Assembly: GCA_964458795.1 (NCBI GenBank)
Contig: CAYWJW010000013.1
Location: 1 to 32,701 of the forward strand
From: JAJTHY01 sp964458795
GTDB taxonomy: Bacteria; Pseudomonadota; Alphaproteobacteria; Rickettsiales; Midichloriaceae
Direction: 5' to 3'
Length of the DNA: 32,701 nt
Shown here: in pieces, positions 25,601-32,701 of the stretch
Position numbering within the stretch: the stretch's first letter is position 1
Layout of the letters: the number at the start of each line of letters is the position of its first letter
The notes under the pieces: generated by a model
What the model saw: only the letters and a program-made list of their open reading frames with translations
What the model was told of the DNA's origin: nothing
The model's database searches: none
Made by a program: the position numbers and the translations under genes

Positions 25601-26818
25601 TTAGTGTTCAGCCCATTTTATTGATTTTAGATCAATACCTTCTTGTAACATTTCCCATAGTGGGCTCAGCTCTCTTAAACGATCGATAGCAGCTACCACG
25701 CTGTTAATTGCAAAATCAAGTTCCTCTTTTGTGGTGAATCTGCCTATGCCAAAGCGAATGGACGTGTGTGCAAGTTCTTCCTCCACACCAAGTGCTCGCA
25801 GCACATAGGATGGCTCAAGAGATGCTGATGTGCAAGCAGAACCCGATGAAACCGCAATATTTTTGATTGCACCTATCATGGATTCGCCTTCAATACATGA
25901 GAAACTCAAATTGATGTTGCCTGGGTAACGCTGCAAGCGATCGCCATTTAAAAACACGTGTGGAATCTTCATCATTTTATCTACAAAATAATCAAAGTAC
26001 TCGAGCATACGTTTCTGTTCAGCTGCCATCTCCTGCTTAGCTATTTTTGCCGCAGTACCGAAACCAACCACAAGCGGCATCGGAATAGTGCCAGAACGCA
26101 TGCCGCGCTCTTGTCCACCCCCATGCAACATGGCATTAAGCCTTACGCGTGGATTCCTCCCAACAAAAAGCGCACCAACTCCCATAGGGCCATAAATCTT
26201 GTGGCTAGATATGCTCATGAGATCGATGTGCATATCTTTGACATCAAGTGGAATTTTGCCAAAGGCTTGTGCAGCATCAGTATGAAAGAAAGCGCCGCGT
26301 TCCCTGCAGATTTTGCCAATTTCTTTAAGTGGTTGTATAACTCCGATCTCATTGTTAACTGCCATTATGGAGACAATTGAAGTATTTTCTCTTATCGCAA
26401 GCTTTAGTGTCTCCAAGTTAACCAGACCATTCTCTTCTACTGGCAAATAGGTAACTTCAAACCCTTCCTGGCTCAAATGGCGTGCAGTATCAAGCACGCA
26501 TTTATGTTCTGTAGCGAGAGTTACTATATGATTTCTCTTATCCTTATAGAACTCAGCAACCCCCCTGATTGCCAGGTTATTAGCTTCCGTGGCACCGGAG
26601 GTAAAGATTATTTCGCGTGGATCTGCGTTGATTAAATTCGCGATAGAATTACGCGCTTCTTCAACCGCCTCTTCTGCTTCCCAACCAAATTTATGGCTTC
26701 TGGAGTGAGGGTTGCCAAATTTTTCAGTGAAGTATGGTAACATTGCTTCAAGAACCCTAGGGTCTAAAGGAGTAGTCGATTGGTAGTCCATGTAAATTGG
26801 TAGCTTTAACGAATTCAT
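25601..26818 (-). CDS. iscS: Cysteine desulfurase IscS
   Basis: PLP enzyme that removes sulfur from cysteine and hands it to IscU. The 405 residues include the N-terminal MDYQSTTPLDPRV, the PLP-binding THNE-like segment around TLATEHKCVLD, the Schiff-base lysine K207 in SSHKIYGPMG and the persulfide cysteine C329 in SSGSACTSASLEPSYVL. The long mobile loop and C-terminus are group I IscS. An AGGAAA ribosome site lies 9 bp before the ATG and overlaps the end of the preceding desulfurase gene. Confidence 0.96.
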   Translation of the reverse strand: MNSLKLPIYMDYQSTTPLDPRVLEAMLPYFTEKFGNPHSRSHKFGWEAEEAVEEARNSIANLINADPREIIFTSGATEANNLAIRGVAEFYKDKRNHIVTLATEHKCVLDTARHLSQEGFEVTYLPVEENGLVNLETLKLAIRENTSIVSIMAVNNEIGVIQPLKEIGKICRERGAFFHTDAAQAFGKIPLDVKDMHIDLMSISSHKIYGPMGVGALFVGRNPRVRLNAMLHGGGQERGMRSGTIPMPLVVGFGTAAKIAKQEMAAEQKRMLEYFDYFVDKMMKIPHVFLNGDRLQRYPGNINLSFSCIEGESMIGAIKNIAVSSGSACTSASLEPSYVLRALGVEEELAHTSIRFGIGRFTTKEELDFAINSVVAAIDRLRELSPLWEMLQEGIDLKSIKWAEH

Positions 26819-26830
26819 AAAATTTTTCCT

Positions 26831-27952
26831 CTATGCTGCTTTTTTATTTTGATTAGAATTTAAAAACAAATCTCGCCACGCTTTGACGAATAAGTTAACT
26901 TCCTCCATTGTGTTTGTAGGTCCCAGTGAAACCCTAATGGAAGTGCGTGCAATCGTTTCATCATAACCCATGTTCATTTGGACATATGGTACATCAACAC
27001 GTCCGGAAGAGCAAGCAGAGCCGGAACTTATAGCAAATCCATTTATGTCGAAATGAATAACTTGCGTTTCACTTGGAGTATTAGGCATGGTAATTGATAG
27101 AGTGTTTGGTAGTCTATCCACTAATTCTCCAAAGACTATAGAATTTGGTGAAATCATTTTTAACCGCTGCTGCATATGGTCACGCAGTTTGGCGACTTCT
27201 TGATAGTCTCTAGGGGTGCTGCGCGCAAATTCTGCTGCAACACCGAAGCCATGAATAGCTGGCAAGTTTTGAGTACCTGCGCGGTATCTAAATTCCTGCC
27301 CACCCCCAAGCATAATAGGTTTTAGCATTAAATCTTTGCGAGCTATTAGAGCTGCTGCACCAAGCGGACCACCTAGCTTATGCGCGGATATAGTCGCCAT
27401 ATCAAGTCCAAGATCGCACATATCAAAAGCTACTTTGCCAAAGCTTTGGGTGGCATCACTATGTATTATGCCGCCATATTTGTGCACAATATTAGCTGCC
27501 TCGCGGATGGGTTGTATGACTCCAGTTTCGTTGCTAGCAGACATTATTGAAACTAGGAATTTCTCCCCTTGACTTGCGCAAACTTGTTCAAGTGCTTTTA
27601 AGTCTATCACTCCATTTTTATCTACAGGTATAAGGCCAAGCCCTATAACTGCAAGTACAGAGGCATGTTCTATAACCGTTGTTATTACCTTATATCCAGC
27701 TAGCCCCTTAAGGGCTAAATTATTACTCTCAGTACCAGTTGAAGTGAAGATCGCATGATAATTTTGATCAGCGCCACTGAAAGCTACTATTCTACTTCGT
27801 GCGGTCTCTAGAATAAATTTGGCAGTTCTGCCAAAGTGGTGGACTGAAGATGCGTTAAGGGGCTCATCCATTAACTCAAGCATAGCCTCCTTAACCTCTG
27901 GTAATAGGGGGGCTATAGCATTATGATCAAAATATATTACACTACGTTGCAT
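26831..27952 (-). CDS. Second cysteine desulfurase, NifS/IscS-like
   Basis: A 373-residue paralogue of IscS that is clearly diverged. It has YFDHNAIAPLLPEV at the start, K192 in SAHKLGGPLG and the active cysteine C314 in SSGSACSSGRVDVPYV. Tandem desulfurases ahead of iscU are known from Rickettsia-type isc clusters. Its start overlaps the end of iscR by 16 bp. It ends in one of the two TAG stops among the intact genes, in the same reading frame as iscS 12 bp downstream. What division of labour it has with IscS is unknown. Confidence 0.92.
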   Translation of the reverse strand: MQRSVIYFDHNAIAPLLPEVKEAMLELMDEPLNASSVHHFGRTAKFILETARSRIVAFSGADQNYHAIFTSTGTESNNLALKGLAGYKVITTVIEHASVLAVIGLGLIPVDKNGVIDLKALEQVCASQGEKFLVSIMSASNETGVIQPIREAANIVHKYGGIIHSDATQSFGKVAFDMCDLGLDMATISAHKLGGPLGAAALIARKDLMLKPIMLGGGQEFRYRAGTQNLPAIHGFGVAAEFARSTPRDYQEVAKLRDHMQQRLKMISPNSIVFGELVDRLPNTLSITMPNTPSETQVIHFDINGFAISSGSACSSGRVDVPYVQMNMGYDETIARTSIRVSLGPTNTMEEVNLFVKAWRDLFLNSNQNKKAA

Positions 27953-28377
27953 CTTTGACCAATTTTTAGGTTATTTTCACACACAGCTGCAATTGTAATG
28001 TTTTTGAGATACCCATGAATTGTGTCTTCCAGTTCCTCCCAAAGGTGATGAGTTAGGCACACTGATTTATCCTTCATGCACCCTTCGCCTGTGTTTGGTG
28101 TACATCTAGTCATCTTGATTCCTTCTTCAACAGCGCGTAAGATATCGGATATTATTAGATCGTTGCTTTGCCGTGCTAATTTATACCCGCCGCCAGGGCC
28201 GCGAAATGACTGTACTATGCCGGATTTTTTAAGCTTTATAAATATTTGTTCCAGATAGCCTGTGTCAATACCTTGCCGTCTTGCAATATCTGCCAAGTTC
28301 ACAGGATTGCCATTACAGTTTATTGCAATGTCAACCAAAGCCATCACCGCGAACCTACCTTTTGTTGTCAAAATCAT
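27937..28377 (-). CDS. iscR: Rrf2-family Fe-S cluster regulator IscR
   Basis: A 146-residue winged-helix repressor that senses Fe-S status. The N-terminal DNA-binding part runs MILTTKGRFAVMALVDIA to SFRGPGGGYKLAR. The cluster ligands are C92, C100 and C107 with His109/His110 (TRCTPN then GEGCMKDKSVCLTHHLW). These match the C-C-C-H set of IscR rather than NsrR or RirA spacing. It heads the isc operon and probably regulates it. A palindrome lies 47-70 bp upstream. Confidence 0.93.
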   Translation of the reverse strand: MILTTKGRFAVMALVDIAINCNGNPVNLADIARRQGIDTGYLEQIFIKLKKSGIVQSFRGPGGGYKLARQSNDLIISDILRAVEEGIKMTRCTPNTGEGCMKDKSVCLTHHLWEELEDTIHGYLKNITIAAVCENNLKIGQRCNVV

Positions 28378-28423
28378 ATAAAACCAATAATTTGCTACCA
28401 GAATTTCTAAATTTGTGGTACAG

Positions 28424-28447
28424 TACCTAACTATATACTCGTAGGTA
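28424..28447. promoter_or_regulatory. Palindrome in the iscR / hydrolase divergent promoter region
   Basis: TACCTA and TAGGTA form perfect 6-bp arms 12 bp apart. Inside lies TATACT (28434-28439), a good -10 for the plus-strand gene, with TTGTGG 15 bp before it; on the minus strand a TATATA box overlaps. Overall length is like an IscR type 1 site, but the half-site sequence matches the E. coli consensus only partly. Position in front of iscR suggests autoregulation. Confidence 0.45.
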
Positions 28448-28473
28448 TTTCAATAATTGAGTTCTGTTTCGAT

Positions 28474-28611
28474 GGGTGTTACCCCGCGAAAGCTTGCTCC
28501 TGAAAGACCGATGAAGTATACGAGAGATTTTAAACAATAATACCCTAGTAATCAAGTAGGAAATTATATTATTTCAAATAAATGCTAGGGGGAAAGCAAA
28601 GGATAGCTTTC
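28474..28611 (+). other. Structured leader before the alpha/beta hydrolase
   Basis: Three pairings occur in order in the 258-bp gap: GGGT/ACCC with a 3-nt loop (28474-28484), CCCTAG (28543-28548) with CTAGGG (28585-28590), and GAAAGC/GCTTTC with an 8-nt loop (28592-28611). The last hairpin is just upstream of the ribosome site GAGGAAAGG. I do not recognise a known riboswitch or small RNA. A regulatory leader or an unannotated small RNA is possible. Confidence 0.35.
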
Positions 28612-28635
28612 TCAAAATCGCAATGAGGAAAGGAC

Positions 28636-29331
28636 ATGGTTAGAGAAGTAATATTTAACGGGCCAGAAGGTCGTATCGAGGGCAGGCTGCATCAAAGTGA
28701 AGAGCGTAACGCCCCTATAGCACTTGTGCTGCATCCGCATCCGCTTCATGGTGGCACAATGAATAATAAGGTCGTATATCATACGTTTCAGGCTTTTGTA
28801 AAGAATGGATTTTCTGTATTAAGGTTCAATTTTAGAGGAGTTGGTAAATCGGAAGGTGAGTTTGATCATGGTATAGGCGAGTTAATTGATGCTGCTGCAG
28901 CTATGGATTGGCTACAGTTGCAGTGCCCAAATCATAGCAGCTGCTGGATTGCTGGATTTTCTTTTGGTGCTTGGATATCCTTGCAGCTTTTAATGAGGCG
29001 CCCGGAGGTTAATGGTTTTGTGGCGATTTCTCCGCCTGCGTCTTCCTATGATTTTAATTTCTTGTCTCCATGCCCTGCTCAAGGTTTGATAGTACAAGGA
29101 ACCAAAGACAAAATTGTTAAGGAAGAAGCTGTATATGGTCTTTATGAAAAGTTAGCTAAGCAGCGCAACTCTTCTGTTGAATATCAACCTATTGAGGGGG
29201 ATCATTACTTTACTGGTAATCAAGAAGCCTTGGGGACTGCGATAGAAGCGTATATACAGCCTAGGATTGTGAAGGTGGAAGTGGTTTCAAAAAAAGTTAG
29301 GCGAGATCGTAGGCGCAGAAATGCTGCCTGA
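28636..29331 (+). CDS. Alpha/beta-fold hydrolase, COG2945-like
   Basis: A 231-residue cytoplasmic hydrolase. The oxyanion region HPHPLHGGTMNNKVV is near 33-47. RFNFRGVGKSEG follows, and the nucleophile elbow is GFSFGAW with the catalytic serine. The acid Asp is probably in QGTKDKIV and the catalytic His in EGDHYFTG near the C-terminus, giving a complete triad. The last 20 residues are basic (KKVRRDRRRR). The substrate is unknown. The ATG has an excellent ribosome site (GAGGAAAGG) 4 bp upstream, after a structured leader. Confidence 0.9.
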   Translation: MVREVIFNGPEGRIEGRLHQSEERNAPIALVLHPHPLHGGTMNNKVVYHTFQAFVKNGFSVLRFNFRGVGKSEGEFDHGIGELIDAAAAMDWLQLQCPNHSSCWIAGFSFGAWISLQLLMRRPEVNGFVAISPPASSYDFNFLSPCPAQGLIVQGTKDKIVKEEAVYGLYEKLAKQRNSSVEYQPIEGDHYFTGNQEALGTAIEAYIQPRIVKVEVVSKKVRRDRRRRNAA

Positions 29332-29394
29332 TATGTCGCTCAGGCTATGTGCCTTGGCGGTTTTTATACACATAAATTTTTAAATTAGCAGCAA

Positions 29395-30378
29395 ATGAGA
29401 GTTTGGGTTTTAGTTGATGATAAAGTAGGTAGTTCGAAGCAATCAATCGCGCTGGCTGAAATTTTAGGATATGGTTATGAGACCAAGAATATTTCTTATA
29501 CATTTTGGGCAAAGCTCCCTAATTTTTTTCCTTTATTAGATGCTCTTATACTGGATAAGGCTTCTAAAAAATCTTTGGCAAAGCATGCGCCAGATATAGT
29601 AATAGGTGGTGGTAGAAGGCTTGCCAGGGTCATGAGTTTTTTAAAAGCTAAATATCCCAAATGCAAATTTGTTCAAATTTTAAAACCTGGTAAGCCACTC
29701 AAAGATTTTGATGCCGTGGTTCTGCCGCACCATGATACCATTAGGACTAGACCAACTGCTGATCGCAAAAAAATAATTAGAGTCAGTGGTGCAGTAGTAA
29801 ACTATAGCGAAGCGGAGGAGCTGAAAGCTGTGGAGAAATGGGCACAGGTATTTAAACATTTGCGAAAACCCAAGATTGCATTGCTAATTGGAGGTAGTGC
29901 TAAGAGCTGCAAAATGGAACGCAAGCATGCTATCGAATTAGCTAATAGAAGCATAGAACTTGCGCGTAAGTTAAATGGTAGTTTATTGGTAACTAACAGT
30001 CGTAGAACCAATAGAGAGCTTAGTAAATTGATTTTCCATGAAATAGGGAAGTCCGGGATTAGTCACACCATATATGATTCAAGTAGCGTTCTTGAGAATC
30101 CTTACAAGGGCTATCTTGCTATGGCAAATTATATTATTGTGACGGGAGATTCTATATCTATGTGTGTGGAAAGCGTGCATACGAATAAGCCTGTAATAGT
30201 ATATTGTCCAAAAGCAATGGTGAGTAAAAAACACTGGCGCTTTGTAGAGCAGTTGGTTATGGATGGGCAGGTGAATTTGTTAAGGAATTTTGATGTTAGA
30301 TCAATGGTTATTCCTAAGAATAAAAATGATGATTTGAAGCGAAAACTTCAGCTAACTTTGAAGATCAACGAAACTTAA
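29395..30378 (+). CDS. ELM1 family protein (DUF1022)
   Basis: A 327-residue protein resembling the bacterial relatives of plant ELM1, which in plants recruits dynamin for mitochondrial fission. It starts MRVWVLVDDKVGSSKQSIALAE and has ILKPGKPLKDFDAVVLPHHD, the glycine-rich IALLIGGSAKSCKM, LLVTNSRRTN and VTGDSISMCVESVHTNKPV. The two-domain arrangement is like a GT-B glycosyltransferase. It probably acts on an envelope glycan or lipid, but this is inference. It follows the hydrolase by 63 bp. Confidence 0.85.
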   Translation: MRVWVLVDDKVGSSKQSIALAEILGYGYETKNISYTFWAKLPNFFPLLDALILDKASKKSLAKHAPDIVIGGGRRLARVMSFLKAKYPKCKFVQILKPGKPLKDFDAVVLPHHDTIRTRPTADRKKIIRVSGAVVNYSEAEELKAVEKWAQVFKHLRKPKIALLIGGSAKSCKMERKHAIELANRSIELARKLNGSLLVTNSRRTNRELSKLIFHEIGKSGISHTIYDSSSVLENPYKGYLAMANYIIVTGDSISMCVESVHTNKPVIVYCPKAMVSKKHWRFVEQLVMDGQVNLLRNFDVRSMVIPKNKNDDLKRKLQLTLKINET

Positions 30379-30382
30379 AAGC

Positions 30383-30411
30383 TTGACTAAAAGAGGCGTT
30401 TAACGTTAAAT
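30383..30411 (+). promoter_or_regulatory. Candidate rne promoter with overlapping palindrome
   Basis: TTGACT (30383-30388) and TTAAAT (30406-30411) are 17 bp apart. The 12-bp perfect palindrome TTTAACGTTAAA (30399-30410) covers the -10 box, an operator-like position. Confidence 0.5.
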
Positions 30412-30433
30412 AGACCGGAAGATTTAAAAGCTA

Positions 30434-30509
30434 GAGCATTGTAGTTTTAAATACAAGAATGCTCATATCAACATAGAAATACAATTTAGTTTTTTAGAAC
30501 TAAGAATTG
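30434..30509 (+). promoter_or_regulatory. rne 5' leader with two hairpins
   Basis: The leader of about 130 nt holds a hairpin with GAGCATT/AATGCTC extended by GTA/TAC (30434-30464), and a second with CAATT/AATTG plus TAG/CTA (30482-30509). RNase E mRNAs in enterobacteria are autoregulated through leader hairpins; a similar role here is inference. Confidence 0.45.
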
Positions 30510-30548
30510 TTTGTTAATAATGAAATTAGAAATAAGGATAAATTAGAT

Positions 30549-32701
30549 ATGTCACGAAAAATGCTAATCGATGCTGCATACGCAGACGAAATAAGAGTTG
30601 CTATAATAAAAGATGGAATTTTAGATGAACTTGATTACCAAAATAGTCAGAAGAAATCTACAAAGGGAAATATTTATTTAGCCAAGATAACTAGAGTAGA
30701 ACCCTCACTACAGGCTGCTTTTGTTGAATATGGTGGTAATCGCCATGGATTCTTGCCATTTGCAGAAATCCACCCGGATTATTACCAGATTCCAGTGTCT
30801 GATCGCGAAAAATTGCTAGAGGAAATTCGTGCAGCAAGCGGGTTAGATAGCCCAGTCAGTAAGTCGCAGTCTACATCAAAGCGTGCTAAGGATAAGCCGA
30901 GTGTTGATTTAGAATCACAGGATTCGCAGGAAGAAGAGAGCGAGAGCTCAGAAGGGGAGACCGAAGGCTCAGAAGAAGGAGATAACATAACCTCTCTTAA
31001 TGCAACAATAATGGATGTAATTGATGAAGAAAGCAATGAACGACCAGATTTTTACAAGCGTTATAAAATTCAGGAAGTTATAAAGAAAGACCAAGTGGTC
31101 TTGGTGCAAATAGAAAAAGAAGAGCGTGGCAATAAAGGTGCAGCTCTTACCACCTACATGTCCTTGGCGGGTAGATATTGCGTTCTTATGCCTAATGCTA
31201 CAAAACGTGGTGGAATTTCTCGCAAGATTTCCGATGCCCAAGATCGTGATCGTTTAAGAAGCTTAGCTCGTGAAATGACGGATGAACTTTCTGGTGGTGG
31301 TGCCGTTATAATAAGAACTGCTGGAGCGTATAAAACTAAAACGGAAATTAGACGCGATTGTGCGTATTTGCAAAAGCTATGGGACAATATTCGCGACCAT
31401 ACCGTTAAATCACATGCCCCAACATTTATTCATGAAGAAGGTGGGGTTATCAAAAAGGCGATACGTGATTTATATGATAACGATATTGAAGAAATTATAG
31501 TGCAAGGAGATAATGCATTTAAAGAAGGCAAGGAGTTCATGCAATTGATTTTGGCTAAAGATGTAAGCAAAGTACGAAAGCATGACTCTAAAACTCCGAT
31601 CTTTTCAAAAGCGGGTATAGAAAGGCAAGTAGCAGAACTCTATAGCAATCAAGTATCTCTTAAATCAGGTGGTTATTTAGTTATAAATCAGGCCGAAGCG
31701 TTGGTAGCTATTGATGTGAACTCTGGTAAAGCTACCTCTGAACGTAATGTTGAAGGGACTGCATACAGAACGAATCTGGAGGCAGCAAGAGAAATAGCAC
31801 GTCAACTTAGGCTTAGGGATTTATCTGGCCTCATTGTGATCGATTTTATCGATATGGAGGAAAACAGAAATAAACGCTCTGTAGAAAAAGCATTGAAAGA
31901 GGCCCTTGCCTCTGACAAAGCCAAGATTCAAATTAGCCGTATTAGCCATTTTGGTTTGCTAGAGATGTCTCGTCAGCGAATCAAGCAAAGCTTTATGGAA
32001 AGCAATACACAGATTTGTGAACATTGCCAAGGTCGCGGGCGTATTAGACAGGTTGAAGCTTCTTCTTTAGCAGTGCTTAGAGCTATTGAAAATGAAATTG
32101 GTTCTGATGTTGGTGAAGTTACTGTTTCTGCATCAAGCGCTTTGATATCATATTTATTAAATAATAAGCGAGCTGAACTTGCGAGGATTGATAGTAAGTT
32201 TAAAGGCAAAGTTCTATTTATAGTGGATGAAAGTGCAGGTGGAGATGGATTCTTTATTGAAAAGAAACGTCAAAATAGAGATGTGGCTACCAAAGGCGCT
32301 CTTTCCAAAATAGACGATGCTTCTGTGGATCAGACAGCTGTTGAAACAGAGGTTGAAGAAGAACCTATTAGAGCTTTTGAACCCCGTGTTCCTAGTGAGA
32401 GTCGTGGTGGACGCAAAAGGGATGATCGTGGTCCGCGAAATCGTGGTACTCGTGGGAGTAAATTCAAAATTAAAAGATCCTCTAGAGATCTTCCTTCTGA
32501 CGATGTAATAGCACAAGATTTTGAAGAGCAGTCCATAGCGATAAGTGATGTTGTGAATACTCAAGAAGCAGTTGCCGTGCCTCATAAACACAAGTGGAAG
32601 AAAAATACTTCCAATGATAGCAGTTATAAGAACAGAGATAGAGAGCAGCATAAGCATCAGTTTCCTGATGGAAATGAAATGCAAGCAGAAAAGGAATTTG
32701 A
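30549..32701 (+). CDS. rne: Ribonuclease E/G, C-terminus beyond the window
   Basis: The open frame runs 717 codons from the ATG at 30549 without a stop. The N-terminal S1 domain starts MSRKMLIDAAYADEIRVA and continues through GNIYLAKITRVEPSLQAAFV. It is split at about residues 94-160 by a Ser/Glu-rich acidic insertion, as in alphaproteobacterial RNase E. The DNase I-like catalytic part has Asp389 in LVAIDVNSGK and Asp432 in VIDFIDM, matching D303 and D346 of E. coli. The Zn-link cysteines are C490 and C493 in CEHCQGRGR. Beyond about 575 the sequence is disordered, with an Arg/Gly-rich patch (ESRGGRKRDDRGPRNRGTR) for RNA binding. It is the likely core of an mRNA degradosome and of rRNA and tRNA processing. 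Confidence 0.95.
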   Translation, partial: MSRKMLIDAAYADEIRVAIIKDGILDELDYQNSQKKSTKGNIYLAKITRVEPSLQAAFVEYGGNRHGFLPFAEIHPDYYQIPVSDREKLLEEIRAASGLDSPVSKSQSTSKRAKDKPSVDLESQDSQEEESESSEGETEGSEEGDNITSLNATIMDVIDEESNERPDFYKRYKIQEVIKKDQVVLVQIEKEERGNKGAALTTYMSLAGRYCVLMPNATKRGGISRKISDAQDRDRLRSLAREMTDELSGGGAVIIRTAGAYKTKTEIRRDCAYLQKLWDNIRDHTVKSHAPTFIHEEGGVIKKAIRDLYDNDIEEIIVQGDNAFKEGKEFMQLILAKDVSKVRKHDSKTPIFSKAGIERQVAELYSNQVSLKSGGYLVINQAEALVAIDVNSGKATSERNVEGTAYRTNLEAAREIARQLRLRDLSGLIVIDFIDMEENRNKRSVEKALKEALASDKAKIQISRISHFGLLEMSRQRIKQSFMESNTQICEHCQGRGRIRQVEASSLAVLRAIENEIGSDVGEVTVSASSALISYLLNNKRAELARIDSKFKGKVLFIVDESAGGDGFFIEKKRQNRDVATKGALSKIDDASVDQTAVETEVEEEPIRAFEPRVPSESRGGRKRDDRGPRNRGTRGSKFKIKRSSRDLPSDDVIAQDFEEQSIAISDVVNTQEAVAVPHKHKWKKNTSNDSSYKNRDREQHKHQFPDGNEMQAEKEF

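Noticed and set aside
25601..27952. Desulfurase fusion through TAG readthrough
   Set aside because: The second gene has its own ribosome site and a standard IscS N-terminus, and separate proteins are the known arrangement.
1..32701. CRISPR array, rRNA genes, transposase or integrase
   Set aside because: No regularly spaced direct repeats, no rRNA-like sequence and no recombinase motifs were seen on either strand.

Overview
The window is AT-rich, densely coded alphaproteobacterial chromosome. The gene content points to an obligately host-associated Rickettsiales-type bacterium, possibly of the Midichloriaceae kind: cytochrome c1, an IscR-led isc cluster with two tandem cysteine desulfurases, a propionyl-CoA carboxylase alpha subunit, an ELM1-family protein, RNase E with an acidic insertion in its S1 region, a lysophospholipid import/reacylation fusion, and ankyrin-type effector candidates. 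The assignment is inference from gene families; there is no 16S here.

Layout. 1-273 (-): edge of an unknown gene. 399-4682 (+): petC, then a large MFS/PlsC/acyl-ACP synthetase fusion. 4945-7226 (+): two GNAT acetyltransferases, a metallo-beta-lactamase-fold protein and an AlkB dioxygenase. 7283-7357 (-): tRNA-Gln with its own promoter. 7432-10616 (-): type I secretion ABC exporter and HlyD-type adaptor. 10812-10972: a 161-bp imperfect palindrome. 10975-14561 (-): DUF2798 protein, glyQ, dapE and argD. 14716-17586 (-): accessory island with two effector-like genes sharing the same upstream element; the larger is split by an in-frame TAG. 17613-20467 (-): PAP2 phosphatase and pccA. 20693-24646 (+): MsbA-like ABC exporter, HAD hydrolase and xseA. 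24836-28377 (-): isc cluster iscR, nifS-like, iscS, iscU, iscA. 28636-30378 (+): alpha/beta hydrolase and ELM1 protein. 30549-end (+): RNase E, cut by the window.

How the genes fit together. argD and dapE probably supply consecutive steps of diaminopimelate synthesis. The isc genes form one tight operon headed by their likely regulator, with a palindrome over the divergent promoter region. The MFS/acyltransferase/ligase fusion would import and reacylate lysophospholipids in one polypeptide.

The most unusual content is the 14.7-17.6 kb island. Its large gene reads as ankyrin, then pentapeptide-like repeats, then a papain-like (YopT/C58-like) Cys-His-Asn/Asp core, then a helical C-terminus. 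Other points of interest are the long palindrome after argD, a small dispersed intergenic repeat (three copies), and structured leaders before the hydrolase and rne genes. Of 26 complete intact genes, 18 end in TAA, 6 in TGA and 2 in TAG.
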